From contig CM027380.1 in the NCBI GenBank assembly GCA_015680905.1, positions 15,642,001 to 15,706,000 on the forward strand: a stretch of 64,000 bases of DNA, given 5' to 3'. Position 1 is the stretch's first letter, and every line of letters starts with the position of its first letter. This document shows positions 46,334 through 55,650 of this stretch, one piece after another. The DNA is from Coptis chinensis (Eukaryota; Streptophyta; Magnoliopsida; Ranunculales; Ranunculaceae). The notes below the pieces were generated by a model. That model had not been told where the DNA came from. It ran no database searches and saw nothing but the letters and a program-made list of their open reading frames with translations. The position numbers and the translations under genes are program-made.

Positions 46334-46850
46334 CGCTCTCCGTGAGCAGACAACTCTCTGGAGCTTACAGGCTCCATAGCCTCTCCAATTCTTGTCACGT
46401 CGAGGACCTATCTTTCTAGGATCGACTAAACGAGAACGTTCTCCGTGAGCAGACAACTCTCTGGAGCTTACAGGCTCCATAGCCTCTCCAATTCTTGTCA
46501 CGTAGAGGACCTATCTTTCTAGGATCGACTAAACGAGAACGCGACTCTGCGGAGCATGACGACTCTGAGCTTTCACAGCTCCATAGCCTCTCCAATTCTT
46601 GTCACGTCGAGGACCTATATTTCTAGGATCGACTAAACGAGAACGCTCTCCGTGAGCAGACAGCTCTCTGGAGCTTACATGCTCCATAGCCTCTCCAATT
46701 CTTATCACGTCGAGGACCTATATTTCTAGGATCGAGTACACGAGAACGCTCTCCGTGAGCAGATAGCTCTCTGGAGCTCGTAGGCTTTACAACCCCCCCC
46801 CCTAGAGCCTCGTTTATCGACAACACCCTATACTCCTAGAGTCGACCATA
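46334..46850 (+). repeat. Tandem array, five copies of a 102-104 bp unit, in the gypsy 3' region
   Basis: GCTCTCCGTGAGCAGACA-type units start at about 46334, 46438, 46541 (variant start), 46643 and 46747. Each contains CTCCATAGCCTCTCCAATTC then TCACGT(C/A)GAGGACCTAT and TCTAGGATCGA. The last copy is diverged and contains a C9 run. Open frames read through this array on the minus strand are products of the repetition. Tandem arrays downstream of integrase are known in Tat-type elements. Confidence 0.9.
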
Positions 46851-47542
46851 CGAAAGCGTTCTCCATGAGCGTCACGCTTATACAAGCCCACACGCTCTGC
46901 CTGAACATAGCATTCCTTTGATTCTTACTTCTAAGACTCATCGCAATACACTTAGGGAAGAACTCTTAGTTCTAGACTCAGATTATCTAGCATACTCCTA
47001 ACGTCTCTTCTCTTATAACATGATCAACAAGAAAGACAACGCTAATCACAGGCAAATCATGTTTCTAAACTAAATCTCAAGCTCCTCAGTTATTTTAAGC
47101 CACATGCATAATAAGCAGGACGCTAGCTATATAAACAAGTAAGCAAAAACGTGCATTCTGAGCACAACCAGTAGCAATATGTGACCAACCGCCACAACAG
47201 TTACATCCACCGATCTGCTGGGATTACCCAGAAAATCCAGATCGGTGTCTATTATAAATTTAACAAAGTATCGAACTGCCACTTCCGTGGAAACCAGTTC
47301 TCTGTACCAAAAGGACGAACTGCTCAGGCAAGCCTGAAGACACAACTCTATTGTTAACTCTCATATAAGAGAGGAGAACGCAAACAATACTTACAATATT
47401 TTGCTGACTTGGACAAAGGTAGATCGCATCATCAAATATCAGTCAAGATATGCTTATCTTCCGTGCCGCTACCGGTAGAAAGCGGTGTGCTGCGCAGATC
47501 TCAAAGATCACGCCGCATACCTTGCCCCCGCTCCTGCGATTA
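46851..47542. other. Non-coding spacer in the gypsy 3' region
   Basis: No supported gene lies between the tandem array and the end of the second antisense region. Short segments recall the other spacers of this element: CCAGAAAATCCAGATCGG and ACCAGTTCTCTGTACC resemble AGGAAATCCAACCCGG and GGAAACCAGCTC near 49095-49230. The antisense units may therefore have been duplicated together with flanking DNA. Confidence 0.45.
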
Positions 47543-48595
47543 TTAAACTTTCTTCGTATGGCCATACTTCTCGTCCAGAGCGGCAAATGCGAAACAGGCT
47601 CTGGTATACGCCTCATGTGCTTTGCGCGCCACCTTTTGGCATTTTTTAGCATAAGCAGTCACTTCAGCTAGTTCCCTTTCTAGCTCAGTCATATCAATCA
47701 CTAATGCAGCATTCTCGGCAGCAACATTCTGGTACTTGGTGGTCATCACTTCTAGCTTCCTCTTGTCAGCTCCCCACGCAACTCGTATACACCCCAGCTC
47801 GAAGTGAGGGTTATCATCAGTCTCGGTGTTTTGCACAACATCTTTTAATTTATCATACCCTGCAAGAAACTTAACGAACGAAGTTAAAGAGCCAGATTGC
47901 CCTGGAAACCGATGCAACAACTTAGCGTGTCAGAAACTCACCAAACAAGCGGCCATGTCCATCGTCCCCAACAGCGTCTCCATGTCCTCATCTTTCACCT
48001 CTGCCTTGTCACCATCCAATACGATCCCCTTCAGAACGCTAGTCGCTATGGGTGCCGAGTGGAAGCTAACCTGAGCGTTTCACCATACGCTTCTTCCCCG
48101 TCTTCCCCATGTAGTAGAATTCGCTCCCCACATCCCCACCTCGCGGGGATCGAACTCACCAAATGACTTGGCGACCTTTTGCCCCAAGTTGTTACGCTCC
48201 GCGAAAGATGACGATCGGTTTACCGCCGCCCGTTTGGGCGACCTAAACACAATGCCGCCAGCTGGATGACCAGCTCTCCTAGGTCGTTTGTGATCCTTGG
48301 CTCCTACAGCAGTAACCTTCCTCTTACCACGATCACCATGCACATGAGGATCAAATTCCATCTCCTCCATTATCAGAGGCGACATCTCCCTCATACTCCC
48401 TTCTCCTCTCACATATGGGTGACACCTTGCCATGGTCAAACCTAAGAACAGAGATACTACTAAATGAGTTACAGTTATACACCAAATCCTTCTCAACGGA
48501 GTAGCACTCACAACGAAAAATAAACGTACCTGTAGAAGCAGCGACGAGGGTAGTGCACAGCGATAGGGCAGAGAAGAGCTAAGACAAGAAGCCAA
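47543..48595 (-). pseudogene. Second antisense accessory gene of the gypsy element (C-terminal half paralogue)
   Basis: The minus-strand first part (48595 down to about 47942) encodes a basic region (GKRKVTAVGAKDHKRPRRAG) and FHSAPIATSVLKGIVLDG, then METLLGTMDMAACL. A TGA lies in frame at 48080-48082. A 72-bp intron (47941 GTGAG to 47870 TTAAG) can be removed in phase 0, giving ...AACL|FLAGYDKLKDVVQ. A heptad-rich coiled coil follows (AENAALVIDMTELERELAEV), ending KYGHTKKV at 47543. The block before the intron, the intron position and the coiled coil match the other antisense gene (LLEQIALDG; EIAQCL|LVSGFQKLKE). The N-terminus is uncertain: the segment above about 48440 may be intron. Confidence 0.65.
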
Positions 48596-49273
48596 GCAAA
48601 TGCCTTTTGGTGTTCTGCGAACATTTTATTTAATATAAAACGTCTTTTCCCTAAGCGCCTCATAATTACCTTGAGACGCCAAACGCCATCTGCCCGCCAT
48701 CATTATGTCCTTTGAACCGCTCGTTTTCTTACACGTGTCACGCACATGAGGGAATATTGCCGTCTGCGGCACTGAACACAACACAATTTGTCCTGCTCTA
48801 TGTACGAGAGCCCAGCGATCTGGTGGCATCATTCCGAGCGTCACCAAACAGCTGAAGACAAGTTAACAACAGGACGCTCATACAAGCTTACCAGTTATTG
48901 GCAATGCAGTTATCACCGCAGCACAACAGCCATGCATAGTTATAGCAGTATCATCATTCGTAAACACAATCAAGCAAGCGGCACACACGCACAGTTTAGA
49001 AACAAACAATAAACATGGCATATAAGCATACAACGACCTGTTCTAATAGACCTGAACTACCATTCGTTCTTTAGCCGAGTTGCTGAGACTACTCAGGAAA
49101 TCCAACCCGGCTAAACAATCTTCGTCATCACATGGTTACCCCAAACCAGAACGGGGTACCAAATCGTTCACAGTAATAACACATAAACACAAGAAGACGA
49201 ACTGCCCAGGTTACCCCAGGAAACCAGCTCTATTGTATCACAGCTTATAAGCTGATAGCATAACAAAACAAAT
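48596..49273. other. Spacer between the two antisense genes
   Basis: I see no coding region here. In the antisense sense it lies between the end of gene 1 (TAA-side at 49274) and the start of gene 2, so it should hold the 3' end of one and any promoter of the other. Sequence at 49085-49230 resembles that at 47215-47300 (CAGGAAATCCA-like and GAACTGC(C/T)CAGG motifs), which supports duplication of a larger unit. Confidence 0.45.
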
Positions 49274-51630
49274 TTACAGCTCGTCCTCTCTAGGCACAAC
49301 AGTTAATTCTCCAGGCACGAGCGATTCATCAATTTCAGCATCCCTCCCATCCACCACAACCGACACTCCATCAAAGTTCAAACTCATTAGCACATCATAC
49401 GCAGCAGCTTCAGCTCGCGGTACCACGGCTTCTGGAATGATCACTGAAGAAGCAAGAATGCCACCAACATCTCTTTCCACTTGTTCCACTGAGGTACAAG
49501 ACATCCAGCGTGCTTGCTCCTCCTTCAGAGCCTTATAGTCCACTTCCAGCTCCACAAAATCAGCATTCAAGTCATCATAGGCCTTTGTGGCGTCCTGAGC
49601 AACCTTCTTGCAGTGTAAGGCATAATCGTTCAGCCTTCCAATTTCCACAGTCGCTGCCAGAACATTCTCTTTAGCTCCCTAGTTTTTGCCTCAAATTCTT
49701 CCGGCCCGGTATCTTTCAAAGATCTTGGTCGACTTCGAGCTTGATGTGCTTTCTTCAGGTCTTCCAGTTCCTCGCGTTCTATCTTCGCGGCCTCCTGAAC
49801 ATTTTTCAGCTCGTCGGACAGCTTCTCTATCTGCATCCGCAAACTGAGCAATCTCCTTCAACTTCTGAAACCCACTTACCAGCTGCAATTACACATATAT
49901 GATTAATAACCAAATCATAGCAGCGTGTATAGGTGAACAGTTACATCAAAAGAAGACAAACCCGCATACCAAACATTGCGCAATTTCCATTCGCTTCAGG
50001 TTATCAGCTAGCCCTTTCTCATCCAGCTCTCTACGGTTGCCGTCCAGAGCTATCTGTTCTAATAGACAGGCTGATACCTTACTCGACCTGAAGCTACAAT
50101 CACTTCGCTTCACAGTTCGTTGCGCCCCATGGTCGTCCAGATACACAAACTGTGCCTCTAGGTCGTCAGCAACCACAACAGCTTTTCCACTCGCTTTGCG
50201 GGGAGCCTTTGCTTTTGCCAGCGGACTGGGTTCACGCCCCCGTCGAGACAGACTAGGCCCCGCCCCAAAAGTGGCCAAGTCCATGACCTACTCCGGTCGC
50301 GCCCGACTCCGGCGAGCAACGGTAGCCCCAGCCAGACCACCATCAGAACCGCCCCCTGTGCTTGGAGCTTTCCCCAAGAGCGTGCCGCGCTACTTTCGCA
50401 ACTCGGACAACGTCTTGCTCAGAGGCGTCACGTCGTCTCTTCTCCGACCTGCTCCTTGCACGAGGGTTGAAGATCACCGTTTCCAACTCTACAGGAGCAT
50501 CGATCGAACCCCCTTCAGGTCGGGAGCTCGACCCACCAGCCCCTGAGGCACCACCTCTAGCAGGTCGTCTCGCGCCGCCATGAGCCCGATTCCTATCTTC
50601 CCGCGTTACCAAGTCACTGTCGACGCTCCTCCATCACCTCTCGCCTTTGTCCGACCTCGAGCTCGGTCTTTTTGAGCTTTTCTTTTTTCCTGGATCGCAG
50701 GCCCACCCCTTTCCACAAAGAAATGAGCAACCTCGGGCAACTTCGCTTGTTTTTCTGCTTGAGTCAGCCACGCGAACCTCTCTATCTCCCCACGATCAGT
50801 TCGCGTCTTCACAGAAAAATCTACAGACAAAGCAAAAACATGGGCCTGTTAGAATAACTATCAATTGTTAAGTAAAGCGACAAAAGAAAAATATTCCTAC
50901 CCACTGGATATGTTACAAATCCTAGTTTGCAACCTACATCCGTTAGTACAGTAGTTGCCAACTAGCAGCAACGGCCTCTTCGTCCAGGCCTCGTTGCTTA
51001 CATCGTCGATCACAGCAGAACGCGTCGTCATTATTTGTAAACTAAAGTTCAAATTACCAGATCGCCTCACAACATAATGCTCAACTATGTCGGATACCCC
51101 TATGTCGTATTCCCCACTCGCATTCAACAGGTCAAACACCTTAAACAATCGCCAGGTGTTACCAACGAACTGACAAGGAGACTTCCAACAATGAGCAAGG
51201 AAGTCACACACCAGTTTTGAGAACGGTAGTTGCATATGCGCTCTCAGTTGGCCCTCACAGATGATTACCCCCCATTCGGCGGGTTGTACTCTTCACTACG
51301 TACATTTTCACTCAACTGTGGCTCGTATATCTCCAGGTCAGGAATGTTGATCTCATAAGCTGCCCTCAGTTTGGGGAACGAGCTCGCAGCACGACGATCT
51401 ATCGCTCTAAGGGGCAACTCACTTGATGACGACATCTCCCCTCGACTTGACGTACTGGCCACGACACCTTCTGACCCAGATCGAGTGTTACCCTCATCTA
51501 CCCTAACTTCCTCATCCAACTCAGTCTGAATGCCAACACTCACCGATTCTTCGTTATCATCCTCATACTCTCCACAACTTAATGAAACCTCACGAACCTC
51601 TTCCGATCGAGTGTCATCAGAATCAGACAT
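49274..51630 (-). pseudogene. Antisense accessory gene of the gypsy element (Transposase_28-like), spliced, degraded
   Basis: The minus-strand ATG is at 51630. The first part is acidic and Ser-rich (SCGEYEDDNEESVSVG). After a frameshift at the six-base G run (plus-strand C6, 51268-51273) comes MQLPFSKLVCDFLAHC...NTWRLFKVFDLLN and ...NEAWTKRPLLLVGNY, which resembles the Pfam 'putative gypsy type transposon' family. An 84-bp intron (50904-50821) splices in frame to FSVKTRTDRGEIERF. A basic, Gly/Arg/Ser-rich middle (50820-50000) changes frame more than once. The conserved block CSFRSSKVSACLLEQIALDG ends at EIAQCL. An 87-bp intron (49969-49883) joins it to LVSGFQKLKE and a coiled coil (LSDELKNVQEAAKIEREELE). 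The C-terminus (EIGRLNDYALHCKKVAQDAT) ends at 49274. Function is unknown in the family. Confidence 0.7.
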
Positions 51631-52147
51631 TATAACGTTTCTTTTTTATCAATTACTCAAGCTTAAACCTTACAACCTAACACTGGCCTACCTACTTAAC
51701 AAATCACACTTGAACGAGAGGAAAGCAAATTGAAAATGAAAAAATAACAGCAGCAGAAGCACTCACCTGAGAAACCCTAGCTTGCGTTTTTGCGGAGAAG
51801 GAAACAGGAAATACCTTTTTGATTGTCCCAAATTTGATTTTGTACAAACCGCCCATTCAGTTACCAAGAAGTTATGATTACAGCCTATGCCCTAGCCCGC
51901 ACACGTGTTCCAAGGACCTGTCTTTTCAGGAGTTCCGAATAACGCGGCGACACGTCTCTTTACCAACTGCTATGATTCTGTCACGTGCCACTCACGGACT
52001 ACCTTCCCTTTCCCGCCAAATCAACATGCCACATGATTCAAAATTTACGGCATCCCAGTCGGATCGTCCACCACAGCTCGCTCATGCTCCACACCTTCTT
52101 CCGTTTTTCTCTCAGCAGATCGTTTCCACGGACATAAACAATCTACT
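51631..52147. other. 3' non-coding region of the gypsy element, upstream of the antisense gene
   Basis: On the plus strand this is the pre-LTR 3' region; on the minus strand it would carry the promoter and leader of the antisense gene starting at 51630. It contains CACACGTGTTCC (about 51900) and other ACGTG motifs (about 51951, 51983). It ends with TCTCAGCAGATCG (about 52111), which is conserved in the truncated relative at 60243. No TATA box could be assigned with confidence. Confidence 0.45.
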
Positions 52148-52159
52148 GAGAGGGGGCTG
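52148..52159 (+). other. Polypurine tract of the gypsy element
   Basis: GAGAGGGGGCTG lies immediately 5' of the 3' LTR (52160), in the position of the plus-strand primer. The truncated relative has the matching GAGATGGGGTTG before its LTR at 60290. Confidence 0.8.
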
Positions 52160-52764
52160 TGTAGGGGAGTAATATCCTCATTAAGGAATATCGCGCACAC
52201 GTGAAGGATAAGCGAACTCAGGACATCGACCTCCAAGACCGATCTGTGAGCAGCTCCCTTGTGAAGACATACGCGCGCAGCATAGGCAAACCCAAGACAC
52301 CAACCTCCAAGACCGATCTGTGAGCAGCTCCTTTCATGTAGGTGGTACGAACAAAGATGTCTCAGTACGAACAAACGGCCAGAGACAGAACGCCTCAGAT
52401 AAAGTCACCACCAGGGGTAATCATTACCAAAATCTTACTTGTACTTTCCACCACCGGAAAATAGGGACTACCGCGCCAACTCCCAATCAGCACACGACTT
52501 ATACTAAAACCAGCCCAACACTCATTCACAATCTCCACCTTACACGTGTGCAAGAGATACACGTGTCTCTAAGATTGACACTTCCACAAGCCTATAAATA
52601 CTACCTACTTGAACTACGTGAGACCTGATTCCTCTCTCCCCTGAAAAACCAAGAGAGGATAAGTAGGCAGCTCGCTCATCAGTGAACTCGGTCTCTCCAA
52701 AAACCTCAACCCATTCCCCTTTCTCTTCACTACTTCTAAAGGAAAACCAAAACACCCCTTTACA
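52160..52764 (+). repeat. 3' LTR of the gypsy element (605 bp)
   Basis: It has the same length and ends as 39805-40409. By eye I count about 15 substitutions and no indel, nearly all C/T or G/A transitions, several at CpG sites (for example CGCG to CACG near position 40). The TATA box and both ACACGTGT motifs are preserved. Confidence 0.93.
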
Positions 52765-53060
52765 CTTACAAAGTCGATCGAGACTTTATTTCTTTGAAAC
52801 AGACTCTGAAGCGTCCAGGCTTTTAGATCGTCACAGCTGCCATGCGGTTTATGCACAGATGGAAACATGTCCAAAATATGCTACAAAAGTTTGTCATCAC
52901 TCCAATTTGGAGAGAAGCAAACTTCTCTGCTGATGCTGCTGCCAGAAAGGGAGTTACACTTACAGACAACATGGGAAGAACATATCTTGGTAGACCTTTA
53001 TGGATTAGAAGATGGGAGCATCCTGCTAGTACCTACTATAGATTTAGATAGTGCTTTGCA
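52765..53060 (+). pseudogene. LINE-type RNase H fragment disrupted by the gypsy insertion
   Basis: The frame at about 52785-52850 reads FETDSEASRLLDRH. After a frame change, 52842-53051 reads MHRWKHVQNMLQ and ITPIWREANFSADAAARKGV, the C-terminal motif of LINE RNase H domains. Low-complexity T-rich sequence ending in an A-run (53106-53195) follows, compatible with a LINE 3' end. The upstream half of this element was not recognised left of the gypsy insertion (39700-39804). Confidence 0.6.
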
Positions 53061-53439
53061 CTTTTTTGAATCTTTGTAAAGACCTAGTGCTGATTCTAAG
53101 TGAGATGTGAACTTGTCACAATCCACTCACACCATTTTTTTTGTTCTTTTTTTCCTTTTAATACAATCGAACAAGCTCACCCAGCAAAAAAAAAGGCTTT
53201 ATTTCTTTGAAGACTATGTCAGATCAGATAGCATTAGCAACTTAACATATCAACGATCAAGCTGTAAGCATGAAAAGTGATTTTACCGTAGAGAAAGTAC
53301 TGCAAGATACTACAAATGACACGATTATATTAGATATTAATATATGTGGAGTCATGACTCAAGAATGAACAACAATAGAACAGAACAATAGCTTTAATAA
53401 AAAAATTCCAGACAGAGGATTCCAATGAAGACAAGTATT

Positions 53440-53474
<35 letters not shown>
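53440..53474. repeat. (TTG)n microsatellite
   Basis: About 11-12 uninterrupted TTG units lie just downstream of the F-box gene stop, probably within or next to its 3' UTR. Confidence 0.9.
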
Positions 53475-53531
53475 ATCAACTCACCATAACAACTAACTAT
53501 TCTAAGATGTACGCACTCAGAGTATACAGCA

Positions 53532-54962
53532 TCAAGCTCTTAGCATGAAAAGTATTTTGACCCTTGCTGATGCTGTAGGTAGAGAAAGCATCTGATTGCC
53601 AAACATCTCTAGCTTTTTCTCTCTATGTCCTGAGGATGCCCTAAGGGTTCTCACTGCGATATTCTCTAGTACAATTGCAAACTTCAGAACAAATTCTATA
53701 AACTTAAGTTCATCTTCACAACCTTCAATTCCCCAGATCTCAAGAGACTTAAGACGATCAATGCATGGGAACAACTTTCCCCAGTCTTCCTTGTATATCT
53801 GATTTATTCCCAGTACAAGGGTTTCTATGTAAGGAGAGTTCCTTAGCAAGTTACAAATAGGACGGTTACAAGAAACACCTGACCATTCAGTAATGCCTAA
53901 ACACTTTAGATTATAAAAAATAGGCCACAGCTCATCCGGCGGCATATCTCGAGACCGTACTTCTCTTGACGACTGACCAGATAATTCGATTGTTGTTGCA
54001 TTATTGAGACTTATAAATATGTTATTCAGCAATTTGGGATGTACTCCTCCATGTGAAAATTGAAGTCTAGCTTTAACTAGGGAGAAAAGGCAATGTAGAG
54101 AATAATCTCTGTGCGGGCTACCTTTCAATAATAGTGATACGAGTTTTGGAGTACATAACTTGATCTTGCAACGACTTTTGTCCTCAGTTTCTATCACCAA
54201 GTTCACAAGTTGAGGAGCCGAGATATTTAGAATATCAATATTGTCAAGAACACAGTAACTTAAGCACAAGTTTTCCAACATAGGGCAACTCATAACTACT
54301 TCTCTGTTTGAATTGGATTGAGGAAGTGTAGCACATGTTAGTTTCAAAGTTTTGAGTTCAGGAGCCATACACATTGAACCAGGAAGTTGTATGCCTTCGC
54401 GCTTCTTATTACCATGATAATTTAACTTGAATACAGAGATTTCCGAAGTAAATATGAAACGGGGCAATACATTGAAAGGAAGGGAATCAAAATCAAGAAC
54501 GACCTCCTTAACTTGTCGTTTAATTGCAACCCTTATCCAGTTAAGAATTTGATCAAAATAATCACATGATCTGGTACAAGATAGATGAAATCTTTCTATA
54601 TCACGGTCTTCTCGGAGTAACAAAAAATTGTCCACGAATCCTGCAAACCTATTAGTACCTCTTCTAGATTTCCACAAATAGTGGCTAAAGTTTAGATAGG
54701 GATGAGTTTTCCACAATGGCATCCATCTTTTTGAAAGAAAACTTGTCGCGATGACTTCTTGCACGTTCAGAAAAGAGAGGATTTTATAAAGTAGTGAATC
54801 AGGTAAAGTGCTAATCTTATCTTGTCCATTGCTAGAAAGAGAAGTTCTTCGTCTCTTTGGTATTGAAGGCACACCGTAGTAGTAATCTTCTTCAGATTCG
54901 GACTGTTCATAAGAATCATAAGACCCAGTATAGCTTGGAGAAGACGAACTATCAATACTCAT
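53532..54962 (-). CDS. F-box/LRR/FBD-like protein, single exon, 476 aa
   Basis: This is a putative substrate-recognition subunit of an SCF ubiquitin ligase (family inference). The intact minus-strand ORF runs from ATG 54962 to the stop at 53532. A Ser/Asp-rich N-terminus (1-35) and a basic PKRRR patch (about 35-39) precede the F-box at about 50-92 (ISTLPDSLLYKILSFLNVQE; FLSKRWMPLWKTHPYLNF). A plant F-box/LRR region follows (FVDNFLLLREDRDIERFHLS; VVMSCPMLENLCLSYC; LVNLVIETE; CKIKLCTPKLVSLLLKG). The C-terminal part (LKSLEIWGIEGCEDELKFIE; LEN) resembles the FBD domain. Members of this family usually have introns; none is needed here. A TATTTATA motif lies about 35-45 bp upstream of the ATG. Target unknown. 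A broken relative is on the opposite strand at 58518-59047. Confidence 0.9.
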   Translation of the reverse strand: MSIDSSSSPSYTGSYDSYEQSESEEDYYYGVPSIPKRRRTSLSSNGQDKISTLPDSLLYKILSFLNVQEVIATSFLSKRWMPLWKTHPYLNFSHYLWKSRRGTNRFAGFVDNFLLLREDRDIERFHLSCTRSCDYFDQILNWIRVAIKRQVKEVVLDFDSLPFNVLPRFIFTSEISVFKLNYHGNKKREGIQLPGSMCMAPELKTLKLTCATLPQSNSNREVVMSCPMLENLCLSYCVLDNIDILNISAPQLVNLVIETEDKSRCKIKLCTPKLVSLLLKGSPHRDYSLHCLFSLVKARLQFSHGGVHPKLLNNIFISLNNATTIELSGQSSREVRSRDMPPDELWPIFYNLKCLGITEWSGVSCNRPICNLLRNSPYIETLVLGINQIYKEDWGKLFPCIDRLKSLEIWGIEGCEDELKFIEFVLKFAIVLENIAVRTLRASSGHREKKLEMFGNQMLSLPTASARVKILFMLRA

Positions 54963-55137
54963 GGTTCAGAGACTAAAACCCTCAGAAAAACCTTTGGGGG
55001 ATATAAATATGTTAGTATCTCTTGTACGCTGGTATTTTTATAGGTAACTAATGGAGGTTTCCAAATTGATTAGAACATCGACTCATAAAGAGGTTAGTAG
55101 TGGGTTTTGAGGAATTAAAACAGGCCCATTAAATAAG

Positions 55138-55650
55138 AGTTTGGTATTAGTGATAATCCCACGGTTTCAAGTGGTGTCAAATGGGCCCACGGTAATCCTC
55201 ATGCTTTGAGGGGCCACCAAAGATTGGTAATTTAAATCTCAAAGAACATCGCTTGGATCTTATGAATTTGATTCTGAAATAAATTTAAAACATTAGTTAA
55301 AAATGATAAAATCAAATCGCGTTTTAAACCTTCAAACTACTAAAAAACTTGTTAAAGTTGTATTACTAAAAGATCAATTAAATTCATTTCATAAAATATT
55401 ATAATTAAATTATACTTGACAAACTTAATTAAACGTTTTTAAGTGATTTTTAAGATATTAATATTAAAATAAACTATATTGTAAAAAAAAAATTATTAAA
55501 ATATATGTAATAAATGTTGAGGCCCTTAAATGGGGCATTAAATTTCAAAGAGGCCCTTTGGTATTAGTGATAATCCTCATTTTGGTTTTGGGCAACCAAA
55601 GGGCCATTTTGACACCCCTATTTCAGCCCACCAAAGATTGGTATATATGC
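55138..55650. repeat. Direct repeat pair (about 90 bp) around AT-rich DNA
   Basis: TTGGTATTAGTGATAATCC followed within about 90 bp by CCACCAAAGATTGGTA occurs at about 55140-55231 and again at about 55558-55643. The intervening 330 bp is very AT-rich. The copies share both borders but differ inside, so this is either an old duplication or the two ends of a small element. Confidence 0.6.

Larger units (their letters stand above)
39805..52764 (+). mobile_element. Tat-lineage Ty3/gypsy retrotransposon, about 13 kb, with antisense accessory genes
   Basis: Two 605-bp LTRs (39805-40409 and 52160-52764) flank an Asp-tRNA-type primer-binding site, gag, protease, RT, RNase H, an extra archaeal-type RNase H and integrase. 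About 6 kb of 3' DNA follows, with a tandem array and two minus-strand gene-like regions, then a polypurine tract. CTTAT precedes and CTTAC follows, a 4-of-5 target duplication. The second RNase H plus antisense 3' ORFs are hallmarks of the plant Tat lineage (Tat/Retand/Ogre relatives). The LTRs show about 15 differences by eye, so it is younger than the copia copies, but stops in pol make it non-autonomous. Confidence 0.93.

Noticed and set aside
46286..46826. Minus-strand frames of about 70 codons in the gypsy 3' region
   Set aside because: They are the same peptide repeated by the 104-bp tandem array, not a gene.
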